Below, in pieces: positions 35,489 through 45,911 of a stretch of 64,000 nucleotides of DNA (the stretch's first letter is position 1; every line of letters starts with the position of its first letter). The translations under genes were made by a program, and so were the position numbers. Origin of the DNA: Stutzerimonas stutzeri (GTDB lineage Bacteria > Pseudomonadota > Gammaproteobacteria > Pseudomonadales > Pseudomonadaceae). The notes beneath the pieces are model-generated. The model was not told where the DNA came from. It saw only the letters and a list, made by a program, of their open reading frames with translations, and made no database searches. The stretch lies in assembly GCF_000952685.1 (NCBI RefSeq), contig NZ_JYHV01000035.1:1-64000 (forward strand), written 5' to 3'.

Positions 35489-36577
35489 TCAGTCGCTCAT
35501 CCTGTCGAAAAGAACCCCCTCAAGGGATCTGAGCTGCCGCAACCGGCTGCGAGTACGCGCGAAGTCCACATGCCCACCGACACTGAGCAAGTGCTCAGGG
35601 CTCGCCTCGGCGACAAGCAACAGCGCTACGCCACTGTCATACAGGATGTCGATCAGATTGAGGAAGCGCTGCTGGACGTCGATGCCTTCGCCGTCGAGCG
35701 CCGTCACGCCGGTCAGGGCCAGCCGCTCGAACTGACGGGTCAACCACAGGAAATCCGCACAGGAACGCGGCAGCCGGCAGAGTTCGTCGAAGTCCAGCCA
35801 GGCCTGAGCCCCCTCGCGAGCACGCAGGCGCAGCGGGCGGTGATTGACCTCGACGATCACCTCGCGCTCGGCTGCCACGGACAGCGGCAACTGCGTGGCA
35901 ATCCATTCGGCCAGATCGCCATGCGGCATCGGCGCATATTCGCCCCAGACATAATCGCTCTCGACCCGCAGCCGATAATCTTCGCCGCCCTCCAGGTTGT
36001 AGACATCGAAGCGCCGCTCGATCAATTCGATGGCGGGTTTGAAGCGATCCCGATAGAGCGGGTTCGGGCATAGGCCGCCAGGCGGGTAATTGGAGGTCGC
36101 GACCAGCCCAACCCCCTGCTCCACCAGATGCTTGAGCAAGCGCCCCAGCAACATCGCATCGCCGATGTCGTGTACGTGAAATTCGTCGAAACAGAGCAAG
36201 CGCGTGCGCTCGGCGATTTCTCGGGCAACGATCTCCAGCGGATCGCGCTGGCCGCTGATCTGCTTCAGACGCAATTGCACTTCATGCAGAAAGGCATGGA
36301 AATGCACCCGCCGCTTGGCCTCCAGCGGTGCCGCAGCGAAGAACGCATCCATGACGAAACTCTTGCCGCGGCCGACTCCGCCCCACAGATAGACGCCGGC
36401 TTTTGGGGCGCGCAGCCAGCCACGCCGACCATGCAACCAGGCATCCAGCCAGCGAGCGAGATGCTCAATGGCCGATTGCTGGGCGAGGTCGGGGCTATAA
36501 CCGCGCGCCGCGAGCGACGCCTGGAACCCCTGGCGAACCTGAGCCGCAACAGCCTGCGCAGCCGGCTCGCCGATCAT
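35489..36577 (-). CDS. zapE: AFG1-family ATPase ZapE
   Basis: A 362-residue AAA-like ATPase associated with cell division and stress. It has Walker A GGVGRGKS (66-73), Walker B LLCFDEFHVHD, sensor ATSNYPP and the AFG1 wording NPLYRDRFKPAIELIE. The ATG at 36577 lies 10 bp after pcaG's stop. The longer frame would overlap pcaG and is not conserved. The gene is normally unlinked to aromatic catabolism. Here it sits between pcaHG and the AEC/pcaBC genes. Confidence 0.9.
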   Translation of the reverse strand: MIGEPAAQAVAAQVRQGFQASLAARGYSPDLAQQSAIEHLARWLDAWLHGRRGWLRAPKAGVYLWGGVGRGKSFVMDAFFAAAPLEAKRRVHFHAFLHEVQLRLKQISGQRDPLEIVAREIAERTRLLCFDEFHVHDIGDAMLLGRLLKHLVEQGVGLVATSNYPPGGLCPNPLYRDRFKPAIELIERRFDVYNLEGGEDYRLRVESDYVWGEYAPMPHGDLAEWIATQLPLSVAAEREVIVEVNHRPLRLRAREGAQAWLDFDELCRLPRSCADFLWLTRQFERLALTGVTALDGEGIDVQQRFLNLIDILYDSGVALLLVAEASPEHLLSVGGHVDFARTRSRLRQLRSLEGVLFDRMSD

Positions 36578-36587
36578 GGGCAGCGAA

Positions 36588-37193
36588 TCAGAAGTCAAAG
36601 AAAACGGTTTCCCCCTCGCCCTGCAGACGGATGTCGAAGCGGTAGGCCAGCTTCCCATCGATTTCGCAGCGCCGGGCAACCAGCGTTTCGCGCCGCTGGA
36701 CCCATTCGATGGAATTGAGCACCGGATCCTTTGCATTGGCTTCGGCTTCGTCATCGAAGTAAATGCGCGTGTGCAAATGAATGTTGATCCCACGGGCGAA
36801 TAGGGACAGGCCCACATGCGGGGCCATCATTACACCGGTTCGATCCATCACCGGGCCGGGTTTCACCGTGTGCACTGTCCACTGGCCGTCCTCGAACATC
36901 GTCGCCGTGCGGCCAAAGCTGTTGAACGATTGCGTCGGGTCGAAGCAGGTGTGGTACACGCCAGCATGATCGGCCTGCCAGAACTCCAGAAACGAGTCAC
37001 GTACCAGCTGGCCCATGCCGTCGAACACCTGCCCGATCAGCAGAATGTGCTCACCGGAGGCGTCCGGCTTAGCCATCTCGTTCCAGATTTCCAGCTCGCG
37101 AACCGGGTTGCCGGCGGCAGCCAACGCCAGCCCGATATGAACGTAGGGGCCGGCCGTCTGGGAAGGGGTTTCCGGTAAAAGTGCTACGGGCAT
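36588..37193 (-). CDS. pcaG: Protocatechuate 3,4-dioxygenase alpha subunit
   Basis: A 201-residue subunit of the iron(III) intradiol dioxygenase that opens protocatechuate to 3-carboxy-cis,cis-muconate. It opens PVALLPETPSQTAGPYVHIG, typical of PcaG. The ATG at 37193 follows GGAG. Upstream in-frame residues would reach into pcaH. It lies 13 bp after pcaH. Confidence 0.96.
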   Translation of the reverse strand: MPVALLPETPSQTAGPYVHIGLALAAAGNPVRELEIWNEMAKPDASGEHILLIGQVFDGMGQLVRDSFLEFWQADHAGVYHTCFDPTQSFNSFGRTATMFEDGQWTVHTVKPGPVMDRTGVMMAPHVGLSLFARGINIHLHTRIYFDDEAEANAKDPVLNSIEWVQRRETLVARRCEIDGKLAYRFDIRLQGEGETVFFDF

Positions 37194-37206
37194 GATCGTC
37201 TCCTTC

Positions 37207-37926
37207 TCAGCGGTTTTCGAAATGGGTTTTGCGCTGGCCACGCAGCACGATATCGAAGCGGTAGGCCAGGCAGTCCATCGGATTGGCCATGCCCATGTCG
37301 AGCTTGGCGATCAGGCTCTGCACTGCCTCCGGATCACCGATGGTCTTGACGATCGGGCACAGCGGAATCAGCGGGTCGCCTTCGAAATACAGCTGCGTGA
37401 TCAGCCGGGTGGAGATCGACGGGCCGCTGATGGAGACATGGATATGCGCCGGGCGCCATTCGTTCGGGCCATTGCGCCATGGATAAGGGCCCGGCTTGAT
37501 GGTGCGGAAGACGTAGTTGCCTTCGCTGTCGCTCAGCGCACGACCAACGCCGCCGAAGTTGGGATCCAGCGGGGCGATGTAACGGTCGTTCTTATGGCGG
37601 TAGCGGCCACCGGCGTTGGCCTGCCACATTTCCACCAGGGTGTGCGGAATCGGTTTGCCGTATTGGTCCATGATCCGCCCGGAGACAATGATGCGCTCGC
37701 CGATCGGCAGCCCGCCGTTATCGAAGTTGAGCAGCAGGTCGTTGTCGTGTTTGCCGAATTTCAGGTGCGAGAAATCCGGTCCGGTGGTCTCGGAAATCGA
37801 AGGAGCCAGGGTGATCAGCGCCTGTTGCGGGGAGCGCGCCACCGACGTCTTGTAGTCGGGCGTCAGCGCCTTGGGATGCCAGTTGCGGTCTCGCGCGACG
37901 AACAGGCTGGTGTCCAGATCGGACAT
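37207..37926 (-). CDS. pcaH: Protocatechuate 3,4-dioxygenase beta subunit
   Basis: A 239-residue catalytic subunit. The iron ligands are Tyr109 (GGRYRHKND), Tyr148 (KPGPYPW), His161 and His163 (PAHIHVS). After removal of Met1 these match the known P. putida numbering 408, 447, 460 and 462, which use a +300 offset. The ATG at 37926 has AAAGGAG just upstream. pcaH leads the pcaHG pair. A PcaQ-type palindrome is centred 108 bp upstream. Confidence 0.97.
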   Translation of the reverse strand: MSDLDTSLFVARDRNWHPKALTPDYKTSVARSPQQALITLAPSISETTGPDFSHLKFGKHDNDLLLNFDNGGLPIGERIIVSGRIMDQYGKPIPHTLVEMWQANAGGRYRHKNDRYIAPLDPNFGGVGRALSDSEGNYVFRTIKPGPYPWRNGPNEWRPAHIHVSISGPSISTRLITQLYFEGDPLIPLCPIVKTIGDPEAVQSLIAKLDMGMANPMDCLAYRFDIVLRGQRKTHFENR

Positions 37927-38021
37927 GGCTATCTCCTTTTCTTGGAATTGGAAGGCGTTTCGAGCAGGCAAGCCTCAGTGTGCGGCAGGCTGCCGCAGCC
38001 GAACACTGAAAAGCTGGCCCT

Positions 38022-38047
38022 CATCCATAACCGTACGGTTATGGATG
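38022..38047. promoter_or_regulatory. PcaQ binding site upstream of pcaHG
   Basis: A 26-bp perfect palindrome with core ATAACC-GTAC-GGTTAT (38027-38042) agrees with the PcaQ motif ATAACC-N4-GGTTA reported in Sinorhizobium. It overlaps the pcaQ stop codon (38039-38041) and lies before pcaH, where an activator would bind. Confidence 0.8.
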
Positions 38048-38956
38048 GGCGCGCAAACCCGCCGCGGCCTCCCTCAGTGCCTCACGGCACCATTGCATCG
38101 CCAAGCTGGCCGGCAAGGTCGGGTTGGTGCAGATGCCGACCGAGCCCCCCGGCTCCTTCAGGCCGAGATCCAGCTCCTGAAGCTGCCCCGTCGACAGGTC
38201 TTCGCGCACCGCATCGAGCGGCGCCACCCAAACCGCGTCGCTGACCCGCACGTAATGCCTGCTGAGTGATACGGATAGCGTTTCGAGCCGCCGCGGCGGC
38301 GGGCTGATGCCGAGCTGGATGAACAGGCCATCGGCATGTCGTCGAATGGTGGTGCCGCTCTGCGGCAGGACCACCGGAAACTCGCCCAGACGACTGCGAT
38401 CACCGTCGAGCAACGCGTGCCCCGGGCGAACCACCAGGGTCATGGATTCGCTATAGAGATGCTCGAAGCTGAGTCCCTCGATTTGCGGGGCATCGGTCAT
38501 GCGCCCGACCACCAGATCCAGCTCACCGCCGCGCAGCTGGCCTAGCAGATACGCGCTGGGGCCGGTGATCACGCTCACCACCAGCGCCGCGTGCTGATCG
38601 TGAAGGCGCCGCACCACGTCCGGCAGCAGCGAGCTTTCCACGGTCGATAACGCGCCCAGACGTACCGCACCGGCCTCATGCTCACCGGCACGCAGGCTGC
38701 GCACGCCCTCGCGCAACGCCTGCACGCTCGGACCCGCGTAGCGCAAAAAAGCCTGCCCGGCCGCTGTAAGGGTCACGCCCTGCTTGCTGCGGTCGAACAG
38801 GCTCGCCTCGAGCAGCTCTTCCAATTCTTTTAGCGTCTTGGAGATTGCCGGCTGGCTGACCGACATGACCTCGGCCGCACGCGCCAGGCTGCCTTGTCGG
38901 GATACCTCGATGAAGCACAACAGATGACGAAACTTGATGCGGCTGTCGAGGTTCAC
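38039..38956 (-). CDS. pcaQ: LysR-family regulator PcaQ
   Basis: A 305-residue LysR activator of protocatechuate genes. The helix-turn-helix is SRQGSLARAAEVMSVSQPAI followed by SKTLKELEELL. I set the start at GTG 38956, giving MNLDSRIKFRHLLCF, the usual PcaQ opening. The frame runs to 39031, but the added residues are not conserved. It lies upstream of pcaHG on the same strand, with a PcaQ-type palindrome in the gap. In relatives the ligand is beta-carboxymuconate or gamma-carboxymuconolactone. Confidence 0.92.
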   Translation of the reverse strand: MNLDSRIKFRHLLCFIEVSRQGSLARAAEVMSVSQPAISKTLKELEELLEASLFDRSKQGVTLTAAGQAFLRYAGPSVQALREGVRSLRAGEHEAGAVRLGALSTVESSLLPDVVRRLHDQHAALVVSVITGPSAYLLGQLRGGELDLVVGRMTDAPQIEGLSFEHLYSESMTLVVRPGHALLDGDRSRLGEFPVVLPQSGTTIRRHADGLFIQLGISPPPRRLETLSVSLSRHYVRVSDAVWVAPLDAVREDLSTGQLQELDLGLKEPGGSVGICTNPTLPASLAMQWCREALREAAAGLRAHP

Positions 38957-39067
38957 TGTGATCGGCCTTTGGTTCGCGACGGAAACTACCGAAGGCCATT
39001 GTCCACAAAGCCCGGCCGAGTGCCAGGGCAAAACCGGCCGTCGGCTGCAACCTGACGCGTGAGCTAA

Positions 39068-39149
39068 CAGGCCGTTGAAAATCTAGACAAGGCAGCCGAG
39101 CTTGTTTTCAACGCAGCGTCGGCGACGCAGGTGGTTTCTCAACGGCCTG
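39068..39149. repeat. Nested palindromic element downstream of amyP
   Basis: The outer arms CAGGCCGTTGA (39068-39078) and TCAACGGCCTG (39139-39149) are perfect inverted repeats, extended inward by two further pairs after one mismatch. Inside, GTTGAAAA (39074-39081) also pairs with TTTTCAAC (39105-39112), with ACAAG/CTTGT nested. The 82-bp structure could be a MITE-like or terminator-like repeat. Confidence 0.6.
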
Positions 39150-39153
39150 CCGA

Positions 39154-40836
39154 TCAGAAGCTGCCGCTAGTGATGCCCCCCGCCGCGGTCGTGGTCGTGT
39201 TGTTGCTGCCCGGCTGCCAGCGCTTCACCTCGGTCGCATTGGTTTCGCTGCGCACGATGCACTTCCATTCCAGTGCCTGCTGGGCCGGTAGAGCGATGCT
39301 GCCCTTCCAGGTCGGATAATCGCTGACATCGGTCAGTCGCACCGCGTTGGCCGGGGCCCAGCTACCAAGCTGAGTCAGGCTGCCGACGGCATACACGCTG
39401 TCGCCAGGTTGGGTGATACCGTTGTCACAGCGAAAATTGACGCTGACCAGGTTGCCGTCCTCGCCACCTCCAGTGTCGCCATCGTCGCCGCCGGTATTGC
39501 CAGTGGTCCAGATACGCAGCTGACCGTCGTCCTGATTCAGCGCCTGGTTGAAGCTACCAGCGCTGACCTGAGCGGGGTTGTCCAGGTTAGATCCGAGCGC
39601 GATCACCAGCGTTTGCGCGGTCCCGTGAACAGTCGCCACCAGGCCGGAATAACCATTGTGGAACTCGATCGCCGAATCAGCCCGCACACCTGCGGAGCGG
39701 CGGATCTGAATCAACTGACGAATCAGATCGCCGTAGCCCCAGTCGTACATATGTGACCAATACACCACTGGCGTGCCGGGGCTGGAAAGAATATAGGCGT
39801 AGGCTTGCCGCACCAGGTTATCGCGCAGTGCCCAGTGGTGTTGCCCACCGTTCTGCCCAGGCGAATAGCCGGTGTCGTGGTTGTCGACGAAGGTGACCGC
39901 CACCTCGCGCCAGCGCGGGTCCGGGTTGCCATTCAAGCCGTTCTTCCAATCGGCGATCGAGCCGTTCTGCATGCGTTCCTTGAGGGCGAAATCGAACACC
40001 GGACACTTGGCCCGATCGGACCAGTCCTTGATCACCTGCTGCCAGCTGGCCGTGTTGCGCCAATCCCAACTCGGATACTCGGCCGGCGCCTTCCACAACT
40101 CACCGACGCAGAAGGCGTTGTCGTGGGCGGCACCCATCCAGCTATCAACCCGTTCACCGGCGTAACCGCGGACGAAATCGAAACGAAAGCCGCCGGCACC
40201 GTAGTGGCTGCGCAGGTTGGCGAACTCGTCGCGAAACATCCCGTAGACCTGCGGATTGGCGGTGTTTAGATCGGCATCGCCGCCAATGAAGCGATCGCCA
40301 TCGTCGCAATCGTTGGGGTAGTTGCCCGGGTCGGCGCAGTCGTTGCGCCAGAAGCCCTGGCCGGCCGGCAGATTGATTTCCTTGTCCGGGTAGCCCCGGT
40401 TCATGTGGTTGGGCACCACGTCATACAACACTTTCACCTGAGCGGTATTGAGTGCGGCGGCGGCCTGCTTGAGCTGGGCGTCGCTGCCATAACGGCCGTT
40501 CTTGTTGAAATCATGCCAGAAGTAACCTTCGCCACCGCCGAAAGAGGCGCCGTCGCTCCAGCTGGAAAAATCACGCCAGGGCACCGGCATCCAGATCGAG
40601 CTGAAGCCGTCGGCAGCGATCGTCGGCGCCATGCTGCGCAGGGTGTTGTACCAATTGTTGGGCGATTCGCGGACGACATTCCAGTGGAAACCCTGGAGGA
40701 TGATTTCATCGCCTCCGTGGTAACGGACCCCTGCCGGGCTCTTGCCCGCGATATCGGCCGCCTGAGGGCTGCCCAGGGTCAGCAGCAGGGAAGAAACCGC
40801 CAGGGTAAGGCGGGCGGAAGACAGAACGTGTTTCAT
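39154..40836 (-). CDS. amyP: Secreted maltotetraose-forming amylase (G4-amylase) with starch-binding domain
   Basis: A 560-residue GH13 exo-amylase (EC 3.2.1.60). The signal peptide is residues 1-27 and the mature protein starts DIAGKSPAGVRYHGG. Catalytic Asp220 (GFRFDFVRG) and Glu246 (FCVGELW) become 193 and 219 in mature numbering, as in P. stutzeri G4-amylase. The rest of the barrel (YDVVPNHMNRGYPDKEINLP, TFVDNHDTGYSPGQNGGQHH) is near identical to it. A Gly/Asp linker leads to a CBM20 domain (about 460-560). The ATG at 40836 follows GGAG. It cuts maltotetraose from starch outside the cell. It is divergent from lamB with mal-type boxes between. Confidence 0.97.
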   Translation of the reverse strand: MKHVLSSARLTLAVSSLLLTLGSPQAADIAGKSPAGVRYHGGDEIILQGFHWNVVRESPNNWYNTLRSMAPTIAADGFSSIWMPVPWRDFSSWSDGASFGGGEGYFWHDFNKNGRYGSDAQLKQAAAALNTAQVKVLYDVVPNHMNRGYPDKEINLPAGQGFWRNDCADPGNYPNDCDDGDRFIGGDADLNTANPQVYGMFRDEFANLRSHYGAGGFRFDFVRGYAGERVDSWMGAAHDNAFCVGELWKAPAEYPSWDWRNTASWQQVIKDWSDRAKCPVFDFALKERMQNGSIADWKNGLNGNPDPRWREVAVTFVDNHDTGYSPGQNGGQHHWALRDNLVRQAYAYILSSPGTPVVYWSHMYDWGYGDLIRQLIQIRRSAGVRADSAIEFHNGYSGLVATVHGTAQTLVIALGSNLDNPAQVSAGSFNQALNQDDGQLRIWTTGNTGGDDGDTGGGEDGNLVSVNFRCDNGITQPGDSVYAVGSLTQLGSWAPANAVRLTDVSDYPTWKGSIALPAQQALEWKCIVRSETNATEVKRWQPGSNNTTTTAAGGITSGSF

Positions 40837-40900
40837 CGAAGTGGCTCCACTTTTGTAATTGTTGTGAGCACCCGACTGCGGGAATGAGCTCCCCGGATGA

Positions 40901-42520
<1,620 letters not shown>

Positions 42521-42589
42521 CGCCTGAGACCGGCGTGGCGCGGTAATCCTCCGCTGCGCCCGTCGACTGCACTGCTCGACTTCCGCTCC

Positions 42590-42610
42590 CACCGTTCCGG
42601 CGGTGTTTTT
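42590..42610 (+). terminator. First of two tandem terminators after lamB
   Basis: The stem CACCG / CGGTG with loop TTCCGG is followed by TTTTT (42606-42610). Confidence 0.7.
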
Positions 42611-42611
42611 A

Positions 42612-42640
42612 CCCCGACCGTGGCTGGTCGGGGTCTTTTT
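42612..42640 (+). terminator. Second tandem terminator after lamB
   Basis: The 8-bp stem CCCCGACC / GGTCGGGG with loop GTGGCT is followed by TCTTTTT. It lies just 24 bp before the malM ATG, so malM expression probably depends on read-through. Confidence 0.85.
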
Positions 42641-42664
42641 CGATTGGCGACTGGAGTTGCCCTT

Positions 42665-43588
42665 ATGAGCAATCTGAGACTTCCCCTGCTTGGCCTCGCC
42701 GTGCTGCTGACCGCCGGCTGCGGCAGTGATCCCCTGCGTCGGGTCGATGCCCTGGCGCATACGCCCGCGCCGCTGGAGCAATCGGTAACCAGCGCGCGTC
42801 AGGCATTGGCAGATGCATCGATCTGCTGCGACGCGATCGCTGACTTTCCGTTCCAGCCGATTCCCGTGACCTTCAGCGGTGACGTGACGCTGGATGCCAC
42901 TGCCCCGGCCTACCGCTTCGACAGCGGCAAGAGCTTCTTCCGGGCCTTCGCCCTACCCAAGGACAGCAAGTCTTTCGAGATTCGCCTCTACAGCCAGGCC
43001 GGCAAGACCGTGCTGGCCCCCCGCGCCATGCTGCTCGACAGCCGCTTGCGCCCCACGCGCATCCTCGACGCAGACGACTTCATCTATGCTCCCGCCGCCG
43101 GCCTGAAGGGCGACAGCCTGGATGCGCGCCTGCGTGTCGATCGCACTTACCTGGATAACCCCGGCAACGAGTATTACCTGGTGCTTTACACCAGCGAAGA
43201 CCAACTCTCGGGCCAGACCACCCTGGAGCACCCCGCCAAGGCCTATGCCAAGGCGCTGGGCAACGAGCCGCCGAGTCTGCCCGACCCGGTTGCGCAGCAT
43301 TCACCCACCGGTGTGATCAAGATGGTGCTGATCGAAGACAAGGCCGCGGGGCAGCAGGCCAACATCTACGTACCCGCGTATAGCACCGGTCGCGAAATGG
43401 GTAACGATCTGCCTTCCGTACCCGCCCCCGCGGTGCTGCCGGAAACTCAAGCCTACTATCGCCAGGGAATCGATGCGGCGCTGGCCAGCAAGGACCTCGA
43501 GCGTGCGCTGCGACTGGCCGACGAGGCCGCGCGAATCGGCGATTCGCAGGCCAAGGCCTATCTACTCGAGCGCATCGAGATCAAGTAA
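42665..43588 (+). CDS. malM: Maltose operon lipoprotein/periplasmic protein MalM
   Basis: A 307-residue protein of MalM length (E. coli 306). Here it has a lipoprotein signal with LLTAGC (Cys about 19). The family wording includes ICCDAIADFPFQPI, ESPAYRFDSGKSFF-like APAYRFDSGKSFFRAFALP, and LDADDFIYAP. MalM function is undefined, and structural work suggests a starch-binding-like fold. The ATG at 42665 follows TGGAG, and the frame upstream to 42620 lies in the terminator. It is downstream of lamB, as in E. coli. Confidence 0.9.
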   Translation: MSNLRLPLLGLAVLLTAGCGSDPLRRVDALAHTPAPLEQSVTSARQALADASICCDAIADFPFQPIPVTFSGDVTLDATAPAYRFDSGKSFFRAFALPKDSKSFEIRLYSQAGKTVLAPRAMLLDSRLRPTRILDADDFIYAPAAGLKGDSLDARLRVDRTYLDNPGNEYYLVLYTSEDQLSGQTTLEHPAKAYAKALGNEPPSLPDPVAQHSPTGVIKMVLIEDKAAGQQANIYVPAYSTGREMGNDLPSVPAPAVLPETQAYYRQGIDAALASKDLERALRLADEAARIGDSQAKAYLLERIEIK

Positions 43589-43593
43589 AAGCA

Positions 43594-43628
43594 GCGTGGC
43601 GACCAGCATTCAGCGCCGATCGCCACGC
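43594..43628. terminator. Hairpin shared by convergent malM and MFS-PlsC genes
   Basis: GCGTGGCGA and TCGCCACGC form a perfect 9-bp stem around 17 nt that include the PlsC-fusion stop codon. No T run follows on either side, so it may serve mRNA 3' protection. Confidence 0.4.
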
Positions 43629-45487
43629 AGCAGACTGACCTGCGCCTGTAGCTGCTGGCGAGTGGCCTCGCTCGCAGCGACAGGCGCGCTGGCGATCAGG
43701 TCGATTCGCGACCAGATCCGGCGGAAGAAGCCTTTGTTCGGATCGCGACTGAAAAAACTTCCCCATAATCCGCGCAGTGCCATGGGCACCACCGGCACCG
43801 GATTCGCCTCGAGAATGCGCTCGACCCCAGCCTTGAACTCGTTGATCTCGCCATCGCTGGTGAGCTTGCCTTCCGGAAAGATGCAAACCAGTTCGCCATT
43901 GCGCAGGTATTGGCTGATGCGCTCGAAGGCCTCGGTGTAGATGGTTTCATCCTCGTGCCGAGCCGCGATAGGCACCGCACCCGCGGTACGGAAGATGAAA
44001 TTCAGCACCGGGATACGGAAGATCTGGTAGTACATGACGAAACGCACGGGCCGACGTACGGCTCCGGCGATCAGCAGTGCATCGACGAAGGACACATGGT
44101 TACAGACCAGCACCGCCGGGCCTTCCTCGGGAATCGCGTCGAGCCCCTGCTGACGCACCCGGTACATCGAGTGACCGAGCAGCCATACCAGAAAGCGCAT
44201 GCTGAATTCCGGCACGATACTGAAGATATAGGCGCCGACGGCCACGTTCATCAGCGATACGACGAGGAACAGCTGGGGAATCGACAGCCCGGCGACGCTC
44301 AGCAGCAGGATGGCCACCAAGGCCGACGTGACCATGAATAGCGCATTGAGAATATTGTTCGCCGCAACCACCCGCGCCCGCTCCTGCTCGGCAGTGCGTG
44401 ACTGAATCAAGGCATACAGCGGCACGATGTAGAACCCACCGAACACACCAATCCCCAGCACCGACCCGAGGATCCACCAGGCCTGACCGAACCCCAGCAA
44501 TCCCAACCAGTCATGCGGCATCTCGCCCTGCGGGAAGCCACCGGAATGCCACCACAACAATAGGCCGAACAGCGTCAGGCCGAAGGAGCCGAACGGAACC
44601 AGCCCGATTTCCACCTTGTGCCCGGAGAGGCGTTCGCAGAGCAGCGAGCCGAGGGCGATACCCACCGAAAAGACGGTCAGAATCAGCGTGACGACGGTTT
44701 CATCGCCATGCAGCAGATCTTTCGAATAAGCCGGAATCTGGGTCAGGTAGGTCGCACCGAGAAACCAGAACCACGAGTTACCGATCAGCGAGCGCGACAC
44801 CGAGAGGCGCTGCCCCAACCCCATGCGCAAGATCGCACCGGTCTGGCGAAACAGGTTCCAGTCCATCTGCAGGGAGGGTAACGAGGCGCCCGTCGCGGGC
44901 ACTCCGCGGCTGGCGACATAGCCGGCGACGGCCACCAGCACCACGCTGGCAGCAATCAGCTGGGCATAGCCCTCGCTGGCCATCATCACTCCGGCAGTGA
45001 TGGTCCCGGCGAGAATCGCCAGGAAGGTGCCCATTTCCACCAGTGCGTTGCCGCCGACCAGCTCATGGTCCTCGAGCAGCTTGGGCAGTACCGAATATTT
45101 GACCGGACCGAACAGCGCCGACTGGGTGCCCATGCAGAACAGCACGGCCAGCAGCAGTGGCAGGTTGCCCAACAACATTCCCGCCCCACCGGCAAGCATG
45201 ATGAAGATCTCGCCGGCCTTGATCGCACGGATCAGCCGCTCTTTGGGATATTTCTCGCCCAACTGCCCGCCAAACGCGGAGAACAGAAAGAACGGCAGGA
45301 TGAACAACAGCGCGCACAGATTGATCAGCAGACTGGCATCGGCATTCGAGCCGATCTTGTAAAGGATCGCCAGGATCAACGCTTGCTTGAACAGGTTGTC
45401 GTTGAAGGCGCCCGACAATTGAGTCAGGAAGAACGGCAGGAAACGCCGCTTGCCGAAAAGGGTGAACTGCGAATGTGGAGCGGTCAT
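43610..45487 (-). CDS. MFS lysophospholipid transporter fused to PlsC acyltransferase
   Basis: A 625-residue inner-membrane protein. Residues 1-420 form a 12-helix MFS domain that resembles LplT (FLTQLSGAFNDNLFKQALIL). Residues about 430-610 are a PlsC domain with NHVSFVD (the HX4D motif) and FPEGKLT. It would flip lysophospholipid inward and re-acylate it. The acyl-ACP synthetase domain that completes the related three-part proteins is missing, so the acyl donor must come from elsewhere. Confidence 0.88.
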   Translation of the reverse strand: MTAPHSQFTLFGKRRFLPFFLTQLSGAFNDNLFKQALILAILYKIGSNADASLLINLCALLFILPFFLFSAFGGQLGEKYPKERLIRAIKAGEIFIMLAGGAGMLLGNLPLLLAVLFCMGTQSALFGPVKYSVLPKLLEDHELVGGNALVEMGTFLAILAGTITAGVMMASEGYAQLIAASVVLVAVAGYVASRGVPATGASLPSLQMDWNLFRQTGAILRMGLGQRLSVSRSLIGNSWFWFLGATYLTQIPAYSKDLLHGDETVVTLILTVFSVGIALGSLLCERLSGHKVEIGLVPFGSFGLTLFGLLLWWHSGGFPQGEMPHDWLGLLGFGQAWWILGSVLGIGVFGGFYIVPLYALIQSRTAEQERARVVAANNILNALFMVTSALVAILLLSVAGLSIPQLFLVVSLMNVAVGAYIFSIVPEFSMRFLVWLLGHSMYRVRQQGLDAIPEEGPAVLVCNHVSFVDALLIAGAVRRPVRFVMYYQIFRIPVLNFIFRTAGAVPIAARHEDETIYTEAFERISQYLRNGELVCIFPEGKLTSDGEINEFKAGVERILEANPVPVVPMALRGLWGSFFSRDPNKGFFRRIWSRIDLIASAPVAASEATRQQLQAQVSLLRGDRR

Positions 45488-45584
45488 CGATCCGGTTCCG
45501 TGGAAAAGACGTCATCGATTGGAGCATGGCGAACGGCGCCAGGGAATATCAGGCCGCTGCCAGCACGGCAACCTGGGCGCCCGA

Positions 45585-45911
45585 TCACAACGGCAACTGC
45601 CCAAGTCCCCAGCGCAACAGGAAGAAGCACAGCAAACCGCCGGCAATGGTTGCCAGCAGATTGCGCGTGAGCGCCGCAACCGCGATCGACAGCAAGCCCG
45701 CGAGCAGATAGGCGTTATTCCAGTTCAGCGCCCATTCGCCGGCAGGCATCAGCATGCCCGGCACCACGATGGCGGTCAGCACGGCTACCGGCACGTAATG
45801 CAACCCCTGCTCCACCAGCCGGGGAAAGCGCAAGTCGGGCCAGGCAAAAAAGCTGTAACGAATCACGAAGGTGATCGCCAGCATGCCCAGAATCAGCAGC
45901 CAGGTTTGCAT
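45585..45911 (-). CDS. azlD: AzlD-type branched-chain amino-acid export subunit
   Basis: A 108-residue protein with three or four helices (WLLILGMLAITFVIRYSFF at the start), the usual AzlD size. It overlaps the end of azlC by 19 bp and pairs with it for amino-acid export. The physiological substrate in Pseudomonas is not established. Confidence 0.86.
   Translation of the reverse strand: MQTWLLILGMLAITFVIRYSFFAWPDLRFPRLVEQGLHYVPVAVLTAIVVPGMLMPAGEWALNWNNAYLLAGLLSIAVAALTRNLLATIAGGLLCFFLLRWGLGQLPL

Noticed and set aside
34550-36073. 507-residue plus-strand frame opposite zapE and the AEC gene
   Set aside because: It spans two real genes and their junction and is low-complexity in Gln/Arg/His, as expected of an antisense shadow.
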